18,891 bases of DNA from Clostridiales bacterium (GCA_012514855.1 JAAYZL010000043.1:1-18891); one strand, 5' to 3'; positions 1 through 8,538 are shown, counted from the stretch's first letter. Notes: generated from the letters alone by a model not told the origin. Made by a program: numbers and translations.

Positions 1-2
1 AC

Positions 3-1913
3 CCGGACTGCTCGATCGACGAATTGATGCAGTTCGTCAAGGGGCCGGACTTCCCGACCGGCGGCGTGATCCTCGGCCGGCGCGGCATCTACGACGCGTA
101 CCACGAGGGCCGCGGCCGCATCGTCGTGCGCGCGAAGAGCGAGATCGAGGAGATGGCCGGCAACCGCCAGCGCATCGTCGTCACCGAGATCCCCTACATG
201 GTCAACAAGGCGCGCCTGATCGAGAAGATCGCGGAGCTGGTGCACGAGAAGCGCGTCGAGGGCATCTCCGACATACGCGACGAATCCGACCGCAGCGGCA
301 TGCGCATGGTCATCGAGCTCAAGCGCGACGTCAACGCGAACGTCGTCTTGAACTACCTCTACAAGCACACGCAGCTGCAGGACACCTTCGGCGCGATCAT
401 GCTGGCGCTGGTCGACGGCGAGCCGAAGATCCTCTCGCTCAAGCAGGCGATTTTCCACTACCTGCAGCACCAGCAGGACGTCATCCGCCGCCGCACGCGC
501 TACGAGCTCGACAAGGCCGAGGCGAGGAGCCACATCCTCGAGGGCCTGCTGATCGCGCTCGACCACATCGACGAGGTCATCGCGCTCCTGCGGGCGTCCA
601 GGACGATCCCCGAGGCGAAGGCCGGGCTGATGGAGAAGTTCGGGCTTACGGAAAAGCAGGCGCAGGCGATCCTCGACATGCGGCTCGCGCGGCTGACCGG
701 CCTCGAGCGCGAAAAGGTCGAGGAGGAGTTCGCGGAGCTGCAAAAAATGATCGCCCACTATCGGCAGGTGCTCGCGGACGAGCGCATGGTGCTCGACATC
801 GTGAAGAGCGAAATCCTCGAGATCCGGCAGCGCTTTTCCGACGGCCGCAGGACCGAGATTTCCGCGCTCGACGGCGAGATCGACATGCTCGACCTCATTC
901 AGGAGGAGGACATGGTCATCACGCTGACGCACTACGGCTACGTCAAGCGCCTGCCGAAGACCACCTACCGCGCGCAGCGAAGGGGCGGGCGCGGCATCAT
1001 CGGCGCGACGACGCGCGAGGAGGACTTCGTCGAGCAGCTCTACGTCACCTCGACGCACGACCCGATCATGTTCTTCACGAACCGCGGGCGCGTGTACCAG
1101 CTCTACTGCTACGAGATTCCGGAGGCGGGCCGCACCGCGCGCGGCACGGCGATCGTAAACCTTCTGCAGCTCGAGGGCGGCGAGAAGGTGCAGGCGATGC
1201 TGCCGGTGCCCGCCGAGAAGGTCGCCGGGCACTACCTCGTCATGGCGACCCGGAAGGGAACGATCAAGCGCACGGAGCTCTCGGAGTTCGTGAACCTCCG
1301 CCGCTCGGGGCTGATCGCGATCGTATTGCGCGAGGACGACGACCTGATCGGCGTCGCGCTGACCGACGGCACGCGCGACGTGCTGCTCGGCACCCGGCGC
1401 GGCATGGCGATCCGCTTCCGGGAGACCGACATGCGCCCGATCGGGCGCGCCGCGATGGGCGTCAAGTCGATCGACCTCGACGAGGGCGACCTCGATGAGG
1501 GCGACCTCGATGAGGGCGAGGGCGACGAGGTCGTCGCGATGTCGATCGTCGAGGACGGCGCGCAGGTGCTCTCGATCACCGAGCTCGGCTACGGCAAGCG
1601 CACCGAGATCGACGAGTACCGCGTGCAGAGCCGTGGCGGCAAGGGCATCAAGGCGATGAACCTGACCGACCGGAACGGCCTGCTCGCCGGGCAGCTTCTC
1701 GTCTCCGAGGAAGAGGACATACTGATCATCACCGACGACGGTACCGTCATCCGCACCCCCGTCAGCGCCGTCTCGACGCTCGGGCGCAACACCCAGGGCG
1801 TGCGCATCATGCGCGTGCAGGAGAACTGCAAGGTCGTCTGCGTCGCCCGCGCCGAAGCCGAGGAGGAGGACGAGGGGGACAACTGCTCCTGCGCGGAGGG
1901 CGGGGAGGAGTAG
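3..1913 (+). CDS. gyrA: DNA gyrase subunit A, 5'-truncated by the window edge
   Basis: GyrA is the breakage-reunion subunit of gyrase, which introduces negative supercoils as an A2B2 complex. The reading frame is already open at base 3, reading [11 protein letters not shown] then KGPDFPTGG, a conserved GyrA stretch. The first roughly 200 residues, with the catalytic tyrosine and the quinolone region, therefore lie outside the window, and the TTG/ATG at 24/27 are internal codons. The long coiled-coil arm follows. The GyrA box QRRGGRG at 975-995 separates gyrase from ParC and opens the DNA-wrapping beta-pinwheel C-terminal domain. The protein ends in an acidic tail containing CSC. A run of three DLDEG pentapeptides interrupts the pinwheel (1473-1517). 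An intrinsic terminator follows. The gene is transcribed toward dnaA, so it would be head-on to a fork leaving the origin at about 8.5-10.1 kb. Identity is very sure. Confidence 0.96.
   Translation, partial: PDCSIDELMQFVKGPDFPTGGVILGRRGIYDAYHEGRGRIVVRAKSEIEEMAGNRQRIVVTEIPYMVNKARLIEKIAELVHEKRVEGISDIRDESDRSGMRMVIELKRDVNANVVLNYLYKHTQLQDTFGAIMLALVDGEPKILSLKQAIFHYLQHQQDVIRRRTRYELDKAEARSHILEGLLIALDHIDEVIALLRASRTIPEAKAGLMEKFGLTEKQAQAILDMRLARLTGLEREKVEEEFAELQKMIAHYRQVLADERMVLDIVKSEILEIRQRFSDGRRTEISALDGEIDMLDLIQEEDMVITLTHYGYVKRLPKTTYRAQRRGGRGIIGATTREEDFVEQLYVTSTHDPIMFFTNRGRVYQLYCYEIPEAGRTARGTAIVNLLQLEGGEKVQAMLPVPAEKVAGHYLVMATRKGTIKRTELSEFVNLRRSGLIAIVLREDDDLIGVALTDGTRDVLLGTRRGMAIRFRETDMRPIGRAAMGVKSIDLDEGDLDEGDLDEGEGDEVVAMSIVEDGAQVLSITELGYGKRTEIDEYRVQSRGGKGIKAMNLTDRNGLLAGQLLVSEEEDILIITDDGTVIRTPVSAVSTLGRNTQGVRIMRVQENCKVVCVARAEAEEEDEGDNCSCAEGGEE
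1473..1517 (+). repeat. Three tandem 15-bp units in the gyrA C-terminal domain
   Basis: Three consecutive units encode [15 protein letters not shown] at 1473-1487, 1488-1502 and 1503-1517, followed by EGDE. Units two and three are identical at the DNA level and the first differs by one base (GAC/GAT). The repeat is in frame and adds a negatively charged loop to the DNA-wrapping pinwheel, probably between strands of a blade. Confidence 0.9.
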
Positions 1914-1933
1914 GGGGATTTGCGAACGGAAAG

Positions 1934-1956
1934 CGCGCCCGCGCGGCGCGTTTTTT
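1934..1956 (+). terminator. Intrinsic terminator after gyrA
   Basis: A 6-bp GC stem (CGCGCC at 1934-1939 with GGCGCG at 1945-1950) is followed directly by six T at 1951-1956, about 20 bp after the gyrA stop codon. The T-tract lies right beside the -35 of the next gene's promoter. Confidence 0.75.
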
Positions 1957-1957
1957 G

Positions 1958-1986
1958 TTGTGTTTTGGAAAAGATGGGTGTATACT
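1958..1986 (+). promoter_or_regulatory. Sigma-A-type promoter of the WG-repeat gene
   Basis: TTGTGT at 1958-1963, a 17-bp spacer, then TATACT at 1981-1986. A transcript would start near 1993, downstream of the gyrA terminator and about 28 bp before the ATG at 2021. Confidence 0.65.
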
Positions 1987-2020
1987 GCGCTTGGGATTTC
2001 CAGATTTTGGAGGGATAACC

Positions 2021-2722
2021 ATGCGCAGAGGGCTTTTGTTGGCTCTGACGGTCGCGGTGATTCTTTCGTGCGCGGGGGGTGCCGCGCAGGCGATGGTGGC
2101 GCTCGACTACATCTGGGCATACCAGGGCGACGTGGCGTTTTTTGAGGAGGACGGCAGGATCGGGCTGCTTTCCAGAAGCGGGTACACGCTGCACGCGGCG
2201 GAGTGGGACGCCGTGTGGCCCTTTTACGAAGGGCTGGCGGCGGTGCGGACGGGCGGCAAATGGGGCTTCGTCGACGAAGCGGGAAGCGTCGTCGTCGAGC
2301 CCGGATGGGACGACGCGGGATTCTTCGCCGACGGGCTGGCGGCGGTGCAAAGGGACGGCAAGTGGGGCTACGTCGACAGCCGCGGCAACGTCGCCATCGA
2401 GCCGCAATGGGACGTCGCCTACCTCTTCTCCGAAAGGCTTGCGATGGTGGCAAGGGACGGCAAATACGGCTTTGTCGACGCGCGGGGCAACGTCGTCGTC
2501 GAGCCGCAATGGGACTTTGCGTCGGGCTTTTCCGAAGGGGTTGCGATGGTGCAAAAGGACGGCAAATGGGGCTTCATCGACGCGCGCGGCAACGTCCTGA
2601 GCGAGCCGCAGTGGGACAGCGCGGCGCCCTTTTACGAGGGCCTCGCGTGGGTGTCAAAGGACGGCGCATCCGGCTACATCGGCATTTCCGGCGAGCCGGT
2701 CTGCGGCGTGAAGCTCCGCTGA
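2021..2722 (+). CDS. Secreted WG-repeat protein
   Basis: This 233-residue protein carries a signal peptide (MRRG, then a hydrophobic core, then AQA at about residues 1-24). ILSC within it is only a poor lipobox, so secretion by signal peptidase I seems likelier than lipoprotein anchoring. The rest is a WG (KWGF-type) repeat array. Exact 34-residue units begin at 2258, 2360, 2462 and 2564, each with KWG(F/Y)(V/I)D, G-N-V, EPQWD and F-EG-A-V, plus degenerate units at each end. The start at 2021 is chosen because GGAGG lies 6-11 bp upstream and the signal peptide begins there; an in-frame upstream codon near 1955 precedes the predicted transcript start. WG repeats form beta-rich, probably binding, surfaces, and no enzymatic residues are recognisable. 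Its substrate is unknown. It has its own promoter and terminator. Confidence 0.85.
   Translation: MRRGLLLALTVAVILSCAGGAAQAMVALDYIWAYQGDVAFFEEDGRIGLLSRSGYTLHAAEWDAVWPFYEGLAAVRTGGKWGFVDEAGSVVVEPGWDDAGFFADGLAAVQRDGKWGYVDSRGNVAIEPQWDVAYLFSERLAMVARDGKYGFVDARGNVVVEPQWDFASGFSEGVAMVQKDGKWGFIDARGNVLSEPQWDSAAPFYEGLAWVSKDGASGYIGISGEPVCGVKLR
2156..2707 (+). repeat. 102-bp tandem repeat (WG units)
   Basis: Codons for K-W/Y-G-F/Y recur at exactly 102-bp intervals (2258, 2360, 2462, 2564). Degenerate flanking units start near 2156 (RIGLL) and 2666 (ASGYIG). DNA identity between the central units is high, for example GGCAACGTCG and GAGCCGCAATGGGAC recur, which suggests expansion by tandem duplication. Confidence 0.85.
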
Positions 2723-2737
2723 CCCGTCCCATGCGCT

Positions 2738-2767
2738 CCCCCCGCGTTTCGGCGCGGGGGGGCTTTT
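2738..2767 (+). terminator. Intrinsic terminator after the WG-repeat gene
   Basis: A 9-bp perfect stem (CCCCCCGCG at 2738-2746 with CGCGGGGGG at 2753-2761), loop TTTCGG, then GC and TTTT at 2764-2767. It lies 16 bp after the TGA stop at 2720-2722. Confidence 0.8.
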
Positions 2768-2789
2768 AACCCTCCGCCGCCCGTTCCCC

Positions 2790-2818
2790 TTGTCCGGGAA
2801 TTCCCCGTGTGCTATACT
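2790..2818 (+). promoter_or_regulatory. Sigma-A-type promoter of the acyltransferase gene
   Basis: TTGTCC at 2790-2795, a 17-bp spacer, then TATACT at 2813-2818. The transcript would begin near 2825, before the chosen start codon at 2862 and after longer in-frame start possibilities. Confidence 0.7.
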
Positions 2819-2861
2819 GGTTTCATCCACAAAAGAAATTGCCGAAATGAGGGAAATCCCC

Positions 2862-3923
2862 ATGTCAGAGGAACGGCGGCCGGACGGACGGGTCTTCTAC
2901 TTCGATCTGCTCAGGGTTCTGAGCATTCTCGCCGTGATCGTCACGCACGCAAGCTGGAGGAAATTTCACGTCCTCCCGGTCGGCACGCCGGAATGGAACC
3001 TGCTCAACGCGGTGCAGGCGCTCTGCCGCTTCGCCGTGCCCGTGCTCCTGATGATCTCCGGCGCGTTTATGCTCGACGAGCGCCGCGACTATCCCCCCAA
3101 AAAGCTGTTCCAAAAAATCCTGCGCCTCGTCGCCGCGCTGGCGTTCTGGTCGACGCTCTACGCGGTTTACACGACCTGCGCCGGGCATCGCCCGGTCGAC
3201 GCCGCCTTCTTCGCGAAATTGGTCAAGACCGCCGTCCGGGGGCACTATCACCTGTGGTTCCTCTACATGATCGTCGGGCTGTACATCGCCTCCCCGATTT
3301 TGCGCGCCATCTGCAAATCGAGGCGCGCCGCGGAGTATTTCCTCGCGCTGTGGTTCGCGTTTGAGCTGGGGCTGAACCTGCTCGCGATCCCGAACAGGCT
3401 CGCGCCGTGGGTCTCGTGGTTCCGGGGCGCGCTGATGCCCTACACGGTCATGGGTTACGCGGGGTATTTCATCCTGGGCCACTACCTCGTGAGCTACCCT
3501 GTCCCCCGTCGCGCCGTGCGCGCGATATACGTTCTGGGCGCGTTCTCCCTGGCCGTCAGCGTCGTGGGCACACATCTTCTCTCCGTGAAGAAGGGCGGCC
3601 TGACGGAGGCGCTTCACTACCGCGCGCTGCCCACGACGGCGCTTTACGCGGCCTCCGTGTTCCTGTTCGCCATGCGCCGGTACAGAGACCGCATCCCCTC
3701 CGAGCGCGCCGTCCGGGCGTTCGGCATGATCTCGAAGCTCTCCTTCGGCGCGTACCTCGTCCACGATTTTTCGCTGATACTGTTCCACCACCTCGGCTTC
3801 GAGGCGCTCGGCATCCATCCCGCGCTCTACGCGCCGCTGTTTTCCATCATGGCGATCGCGCTGTCGTTCGGCGCGTCGTATTGCCTCTCGAAGATTCCGT
3901 TTTTGAACCGGTATATACTATAG
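2862..3923 (+). CDS. Acyltransferase family 3 integral membrane protein
   Basis: This 353-residue protein belongs to the acyltransferase-3 family (OafA/WecH type), which O-acetylates or otherwise acylates cell-surface glycans and lipids. The N-terminal signature FYFDLLRVLSILAVIVTHAS is typical: an R plus H-containing first helix where the histidine is the presumed catalytic residue. About nine to ten hydrophobic segments follow. The ATG at 2862 is preferred because GAGGG lies 8 bp upstream and because the family signature follows about ten residues later; upstream in-frame codons fall at or before the transcript start. The gene has its own promoter and converges on pgsA with 62 bp between. 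The acceptor molecule cannot be read from sequence. Confidence 0.87.
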   Translation: MSEERRPDGRVFYFDLLRVLSILAVIVTHASWRKFHVLPVGTPEWNLLNAVQALCRFAVPVLLMISGAFMLDERRDYPPKKLFQKILRLVAALAFWSTLYAVYTTCAGHRPVDAAFFAKLVKTAVRGHYHLWFLYMIVGLYIASPILRAICKSRRAAEYFLALWFAFELGLNLLAIPNRLAPWVSWFRGALMPYTVMGYAGYFILGHYLVSYPVPRRAVRAIYVLGAFSLAVSVVGTHLLSVKKGGLTEALHYRALPTTALYAASVFLFAMRRYRDRIPSERAVRAFGMISKLSFGAYLVHDFSLILFHHLGFEALGIHPALYAPLFSIMAIALSFGASYCLSKIPFLNRYIL

Positions 3924-3985
3924 GGCAATCGCCGATTTACTCGGCGGCGGGAGCGCCGGGGAGCTCGCCAGGCGCGCGGGATGAG

Positions 3986-4540
3986 CTACTTCTCCCTGAT
4001 GAACGCGTAATTCTTCGCGATGTAGTCCGCGCCGCTCCAGATCGTGAAAAACAGCGAGACGTACATCGCGATCTGCGAGAGCACCACGCCGAACCGCCCG
4101 AGAAGCGGCGCGCCCCGAAGCGGCACGAGCACGAGCAGCATCAGAACCGCCACCATCTGCGTGACGGTCTTGATCTTTCCGAGCAGCCCCGCGGCGATCA
4201 CCTTGCCGCCGTCCGCGCAGACGAGCCGGAAGCCGCTGATCGCGAATTCGCGCGCGAGCAGCAATATGCACACCCACGCGGGCATGCGGCCGTCGCCGAC
4301 GAGCACGACGAACGCCGACATGACCAGCAGCTTGTCCGCGATCGGGTCGACGAACTTGCCGAAGTTCGTCACGAGATTGCGGGTGCGGGCGATGTGGCCA
4401 TCGAGCAGGTCGGTCAGGCACGCGAGCCCAAACACCCACGCGGCCGCGAACTGCGTCCAGAACGAGGGGAACGCCGCGATCACGGCGAAAATCGGGATCA
4501 TCAAAACGCGCAGAAGCGTCAGTCTGTTCGGCAAATTCAT
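3986..4540 (-). CDS. pgsA: CDP-diacylglycerol-glycerol-3-phosphate 3-phosphatidyltransferase
   Basis: PgsA makes phosphatidylglycerol phosphate from CDP-diacylglycerol and glycerol-3-phosphate at the inner face of the membrane. The 184-residue length is normal. The CDP-alcohol phosphatidyltransferase motif D-G-x2-A-R-x8-G-x3-D-x3-D is complete: D47 G48, A51 R52, G61, D65, D69, with D44 just before. Several hydrophobic helices flank it (about 7-25, 30-46, and in the C-terminal half). Its ATG overlaps the rimO stop in an ATGA, so translation is probably coupled. It is the last gene of the ftsK-rimO-pgsA operon. The pgsA name is preferred over cardiolipin or other CDP-alcohol enzymes from the MNLPNRLTLLR start and length. 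Confidence 0.93.
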   Translation of the reverse strand: MNLPNRLTLLRVLMIPIFAVIAAFPSFWTQFAAAWVFGLACLTDLLDGHIARTRNLVTNFGKFVDPIADKLLVMSAFVVLVGDGRMPAWVCILLLAREFAISGFRLVCADGGKVIAAGLLGKIKTVTQMVAVLMLLVLVPLRGAPLLGRFGVVLSQIAMYVSLFFTIWSGADYIAKNYAFIREK

Positions 4541-5850
4541 GCTTCCACCTCCCCGAACAGGTCGTAGGCGTCCGCCCCGGTCAGCAACACCTTCACGTAT
4601 TCGCCGGGCCGGACGGGTTTCCCGGACGAAAAGCGGATCACCCCGTCGCTCTCCGGGGCCTCGCGCTCGGAGCGGCCGTAGTACAGCCCATCCTCAAAGC
4701 CCTCGCAGAGCACCTCGCAGGCAATGCCTGCGCGCGCTTCGTTGTTCTCGCGCGAAATCCGCTGCTGGAGCATCATCAGCTCGTCGAGCCGCTTTTGCTT
4801 GACCTCCTCCGGAATCTGGCCGGGCATGTCGGCGCCGGCCGTTCCCTCCTCCGGGGAGTACGCGAACGCGCCGAGCCGGTCGAACCGCGCCTCCCGGACG
4901 AAGTCGGTCAGCGCCCGAAACTGCCGATCCGTCTCGCCGGGGAAGCCGACGATCATCGTCGTCCTGAGCGTGATGCCGCGCTCTTTGCACGCCGCCACGC
5001 GGTCCCGGAGCCACGAAGCCGAGCCGCGCCGGTTCATCTTCTTCAGCATCTCGCCGTCGATGTGCTGCATCGGAAGGTCCAGGTACGGGACGACCTTCGG
5101 CGTGCCGACGATCGCGTCGAGCAGATTGTCGTCCGCGGTGTCCGGGTAGCAGTAGAGCACGCGCACCCAGTGTACGCCGTCGATCTCCGACACGGCCTTG
5201 AGGAGCTCCGGCAAGAGCCGCGTCCCCTCCGGGAAGTCCGTGCCGTAGCGAGACGTGTCCTGCGCGATCAGGACCAGCTCGGTCACGCCCCGCATAGCCA
5301 GCGACCGGCACTCGCCGACGATGTCGCCGAACGGCCGCGACCGGTACGCGCCGCGGATCAGCGGGATCGCGCAGTAGCTGCAGCGGTTGTCGCAGCCGTC
5401 GGAGATCTTGACGTAGGCGGTGTAGTTAGGCGTCGTCAAGAGCCGCGGCGCGTTCAGAAACCGCTCGCCGTCGCGCACGTATTTCGGCCGCTCCCCGCCC
5501 TCGGCGTCCCTCAGCATGTCGAAGATGCGCGCGTAGTCCGAAACCCCCATGAAGCCGTCGACCTCGGGCATCTCCCTGTACAGCTCGTCCGCGTAGCGCT
5601 CGACGAGGCAGCCGGTGACGAACAGCTTTTCGAGCCTGCCCATCTCCTTGAACCGCGCCATCTCGAACACCGCGTCGATCGACTCCTCCTTCGCGGGGCC
5701 GATGAACCCGCAGGTATTGACGAATATGATCTCCGCGTCCGCGGGGTCGGCGACGAAATCGTAGCCCTTTTCCTTCAGCATTCCCAGCAGGACTTCGCTG
5801 TCGACGCGGTTTTTCGCGCAGCCGAGCGACACCATGCCCACCTTTTTCAT
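4537..5850 (-). CDS. rimO: Ribosomal protein uS12 (Asp) methylthiotransferase
   Basis: RimO is a radical-SAM enzyme with two iron-sulfur clusters that methylthiolates a conserved aspartate of ribosomal protein S12. The 437 residues carry the MTTase N-terminal domain with cysteines C11 (SLGCAKNRVDSE), C47 (NTCGFI) and C81 (VTGC), then the radical-SAM motif C153-DNR-C157-SY-C160, and a C-terminal TRAM domain (about 370-437). SLGCAKN with D-SE distinguishes RimO from MiaB. It overlaps ftsK upstream and pgsA downstream by ATGA junctions. The rimO-pgsA pairing is common in Clostridia. Confidence 0.95.
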   Translation of the reverse strand: MKKVGMVSLGCAKNRVDSEVLLGMLKEKGYDFVADPADAEIIFVNTCGFIGPAKEESIDAVFEMARFKEMGRLEKLFVTGCLVERYADELYREMPEVDGFMGVSDYARIFDMLRDAEGGERPKYVRDGERFLNAPRLLTTPNYTAYVKISDGCDNRCSYCAIPLIRGAYRSRPFGDIVGECRSLAMRGVTELVLIAQDTSRYGTDFPEGTRLLPELLKAVSEIDGVHWVRVLYCYPDTADDNLLDAIVGTPKVVPYLDLPMQHIDGEMLKKMNRRGSASWLRDRVAACKERGITLRTTMIVGFPGETDRQFRALTDFVREARFDRLGAFAYSPEEGTAGADMPGQIPEEVKQKRLDELMMLQQRISRENNEARAGIACEVLCEGFEDGLYYGRSEREAPESDGVIRFSSGKPVRPGEYVKVLLTGADAYDLFGEVEA

Positions 5851-8372
5851 TCTTCCTCTTCCTCAAACATCTGTTGAAACTGATCCCGCGAGATGTTGAC
5901 GGTGCGCGGCTTTGCGCCGTCGGCCTCGGAGACGATGCCGCGCAGCGCCATCTCGTCGATGAGCCTGCCCGCGCGCGCGTAGCCGACGCGCATGCGCCGC
6001 TGCAGCATCGAGATCGACGCCTGCCCCGCCTCGAGCACGATGTCGACCGCCTCCGGCAGCCGCGGGTCGTACTCGTCGTTCATCTCCTCCTTCTCGGCGT
6101 CGGACATGACCGATTGGTTGATCCGCTCGACGACGTCCTCGTCGTAGGTCGACTCGTGCCGCTCCTTGATGTACTGGGTCACGGCGTTGACCTCCTGGTC
6201 GCTGACCCACGAGCCCTGCACGCGCATCGGCTTGTTGATGCCGGACGGCACGAACAGCATGTCGCCGTTTCCGAGCAATTTTTCCGCGCCGCCGTGGTCG
6301 ATCATCGTGCGGGAATCCACCTGCGAGGCGACCGAGAACGCGATGCGCGTCGGGATGTTCGCCTTGATGATGCCGGTGATGACGTTGACGGACGGCCGCT
6401 GCGTCGCGATCACGAGGTGCATGCCCGCCGCGCGCGCGAGCTGCGCGAGGCGGCAGACGCTGTCCTCGACCTCGCCCGGAGCGATCATCATCAGGTCGGC
6501 CAATTCGTCGATGATGATCACGATCTGCGACATCGGCTTTTCGCCGTCCTCGAGCGCCTTGTTGTAGCCGCGGATGTCGCGCGCGCCGCGCTCGGCGAAC
6601 CGCTTGTAGCGCGTGCCCATCTCCGCGACCGCCCAGTCGAGCGCGCTCGCGGCCTTCTTCGGGTCGGTCACGACCGGCGCGATCAGGTGCGGTATGCCGT
6701 TGTAGACCGAGAGCTCGACGACCTTCGGGTCGATCAGGATCAGCTTCACCTCGTCCGGCGTCGCGCGGTAGAGGATCGACACGATGATCGAGTTGATGCA
6801 CACCGACTTTCCGGAGCCGGTCTGCCCGGCGATCAAGACGTGCGGCATCTTCGCGATGTCGGCGACGATGTAGCGGCCGGAGTTGTCCTTTCCGAGCCCG
6901 ACCGCGACGCGCGACGCGTGCCTGCGCGCGTCCGCGCTTTCCAATACGTCGCGCAGCGCGACGGTTTCGACCTTGTCGTTGGGGATCTCGACGCCGACGG
7001 CGGCCTTGCCGGGGATCGGCGCCTCGATGCGCACGCGCTCGGCGGCGAGGTTCAGCGCGATGTCGTCCGAGAGCGCCGTGATGCGGCTTACCTTCACGCC
7101 CGGCGCGGGCTGCAGTTCGAAGCGCGTGACCGCCGGGCCGTGCGCGATGCCGGTCAGCTTCGTGTCGATGCCGAAGTTCCGGAGCGTCTCCGCGAGCAGC
7201 CCCGCCTTTTCGAGGTCGGACTGGTCGCTCTCGTTCTTGTCCGGCGCCTGCCCGTGGGAAAGCAGGTCGATCGGCGGGTAGTTGTAGAGCGCCTCCTCCG
7301 CCGGCTCGCATTTTTTGAACTTCGGCAGCGGCTTGCGCTTCTTCGAGGCGGGCACGTCGAACGGCGCGGCGTCCTCGTCGGGCAGCTCGTACTCGTCCGG
7401 CTCGATCGTCAGGTCGCCCTCCGGGGGCTTCTTGACGACGCGCCCGGGCCTCGCCGGCTTGAACGGCTCGTGCAATATCGGGGCGACCGGCATCGACGGG
7501 CGGATCACCGGGCCGTATGCCGGCGGAACCGGCGGGACCGGCACCGCCGGTTCTTTGTCGACCGTTTCATTGTAGATTCTCGGCTTCGTCGGGACGCGCT
7601 TCGAGGGCGGCGCGGGTTTCCGGGGAATTTCCTGCCCGGCCCCCGACGCGGCGCTCTCGATCGGCGACGCCGCCGCGTGCGGCCTCCTCTGCGGGGCGCG
7701 CGGCGTCATCAACTGCTCGGGCTTGAGCATCGTGCGGCGGTCGAGCTCGAAATTCCGGTCGGCCTCGCGCACGGCGCGGCTCTTCTCCTGCTCCTCCCGC
7801 TCCGCCCGGAGCCGCTCGGAGCGCTCCTTCATCCTGCGCAGCCACTTCCCGAGGCTGCCGGTCGCCGCGAGGCACAGCACCGCGAGCGTGAGCGAGACGA
7901 GAAACCCTCCCCACACGCCGAGGTTCAGGTACAGGAAGCCGCCGAACACCGCGCCGGCCGCGCCGCCGCCGATGCCGTGCATGTACGATTTGTTCAGGAA
8001 ATCGCCGTAGCCGAGCACGGCTTCGACATAGTGGCCGTGCTCGTTTATGTAGTCGGCGGAGAACATGTGCACCGCCGAGAAGAGGAAGAGCACGAACAGC
8101 GCGTTGAAAGACACCTTCCAGAAGGCGATCCGCCGGCCGCGCGCGGCGTTCGCGAACAGCACGCCCAGCCACACGAACAGCGCCGGAAGCAAAAAGCGCA
8201 GGCCGCCGCCGAGCCCCCTGAGAACCGCGCCGACGCCTGCAAACTTCGGCATCCAGTTCGACGCGATCAGCGCGAACACCGACGAAAGCGCGAGGACGAA
8301 GCACAAAGCCGACAGGATCGCCGGCGGCGCTCCAGACGGTTTTTTGATTTCGGGCGCCTTCTTTTTTGCCAT
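5847..8372 (-). CDS. ftsK: DNA translocase FtsK/SpoIIIE
   Basis: FtsK is a septal, membrane-anchored hexameric ATPase that pumps chromosomal DNA across the division (or sporulation) septum. The 841 residues show four N-terminal TM helices (about 18-39, 58-77, 87-106, 130-165), a charged and Pro-rich linker (about 170-390), then the RecA-type motor with Walker A GQTGSGKS near residue 512 and Walker B IIIIDELADLMM near 615. It ends with the winged-helix gamma domain (ASISMLQRRMRVGYARAGR) that reads polar DNA motifs. The ATG at 8372 is chosen because GGAGGG sits just upstream; an in-frame codon at 8408 coincides with the predicted transcript start and would have no leader. This is the first gene of a minus-strand operon leaving the origin. 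Confidence 0.95.
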   Translation of the reverse strand: MAKKKAPEIKKPSGAPPAILSALCFVLALSSVFALIASNWMPKFAGVGAVLRGLGGGLRFLLPALFVWLGVLFANAARGRRIAFWKVSFNALFVLFLFSAVHMFSADYINEHGHYVEAVLGYGDFLNKSYMHGIGGGAAGAVFGGFLYLNLGVWGGFLVSLTLAVLCLAATGSLGKWLRRMKERSERLRAEREEQEKSRAVREADRNFELDRRTMLKPEQLMTPRAPQRRPHAAASPIESAASGAGQEIPRKPAPPSKRVPTKPRIYNETVDKEPAVPVPPVPPAYGPVIRPSMPVAPILHEPFKPARPGRVVKKPPEGDLTIEPDEYELPDEDAAPFDVPASKKRKPLPKFKKCEPAEEALYNYPPIDLLSHGQAPDKNESDQSDLEKAGLLAETLRNFGIDTKLTGIAHGPAVTRFELQPAPGVKVSRITALSDDIALNLAAERVRIEAPIPGKAAVGVEIPNDKVETVALRDVLESADARRHASRVAVGLGKDNSGRYIVADIAKMPHVLIAGQTGSGKSVCINSIIVSILYRATPDEVKLILIDPKVVELSVYNGIPHLIAPVVTDPKKAASALDWAVAEMGTRYKRFAERGARDIRGYNKALEDGEKPMSQIVIIIDELADLMMIAPGEVEDSVCRLAQLARAAGMHLVIATQRPSVNVITGIIKANIPTRIAFSVASQVDSRTMIDHGGAEKLLGNGDMLFVPSGINKPMRVQGSWVSDQEVNAVTQYIKERHESTYDEDVVERINQSVMSDAEKEEMNDEYDPRLPEAVDIVLEAGQASISMLQRRMRVGYARAGRLIDEMALRGIVSEADGAKPRTVNISRDQFQQMFEEEEE

Positions 8373-8413
8373 ATTTCCCTCCGCGTGCGCATTGCCATAT
8401 GATAGCATTTTAG

Positions 8414-8442
8414 ATTATACCCCCTGTTCGACCCTTTTTCAA
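8414..8442 (-). promoter_or_regulatory. Near-consensus sigma-A promoter of the ftsK-rimO-pgsA operon
   Basis: Read on the minus strand: TTGAAA (8442-8437), exactly 17 bp, TATAAT (8419-8414). The transcript would start near 8407, giving a leader of about 35 nt before the ftsK ATG at 8372. It borders the left part of oriC. Confidence 0.85.
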
Positions 8443-8484
8443 CCAATCCGGCGCCGCGACAAAAAGCGTTGGATTTCTGTCATA

Positions 8485-8538
8485 TTGTGAACACATTTTC
8501 CGCACGCTATCCACCGGTTGTCAACAGCTTTATCAACA
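8485..8538 (+). promoter_or_regulatory. Helically phased series of five DnaA-box-like 9-mers
   Basis: Against the consensus TTWTNCACA, same-strand 9-mers start at 8485 (TTGTGAACA), 8496 (TTTTCCGCA), 8507 (CTATCCACC), 8518 (TTGTCAACA) and 8530 (TTATCAACA). The steps are 11, 11, 11 and 12 bp. Each has one or two mismatches, so they look like weak sites. One-turn spacing in one orientation is what cooperative DnaA oligomerisation on low-affinity sites would need. The matches are seen; the binding is inferred. Confidence 0.65.

Noticed and set aside
3914..3919. TATACT with an upstream TTGAAC at the end of the acyltransferase gene
   Set aside because: It points into the convergent pgsA with no plus-strand gene to serve; probably chance.
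3930..3946. Hairpin CGCCGA / TCGGCG between the convergent acyltransferase and pgsA genes
   Set aside because: A 6-bp stem without a T-run on either side; not convincing as an intrinsic terminator, although its position would suit one.
5874..8402. Long open frame (842 codons) on the plus strand opposite ftsK
   Set aside because: Arg/Asp/Val-rich composition typical of an antisense shadow in GC-rich DNA, no ribosome binding site, and full overlap with a clear ftsK.
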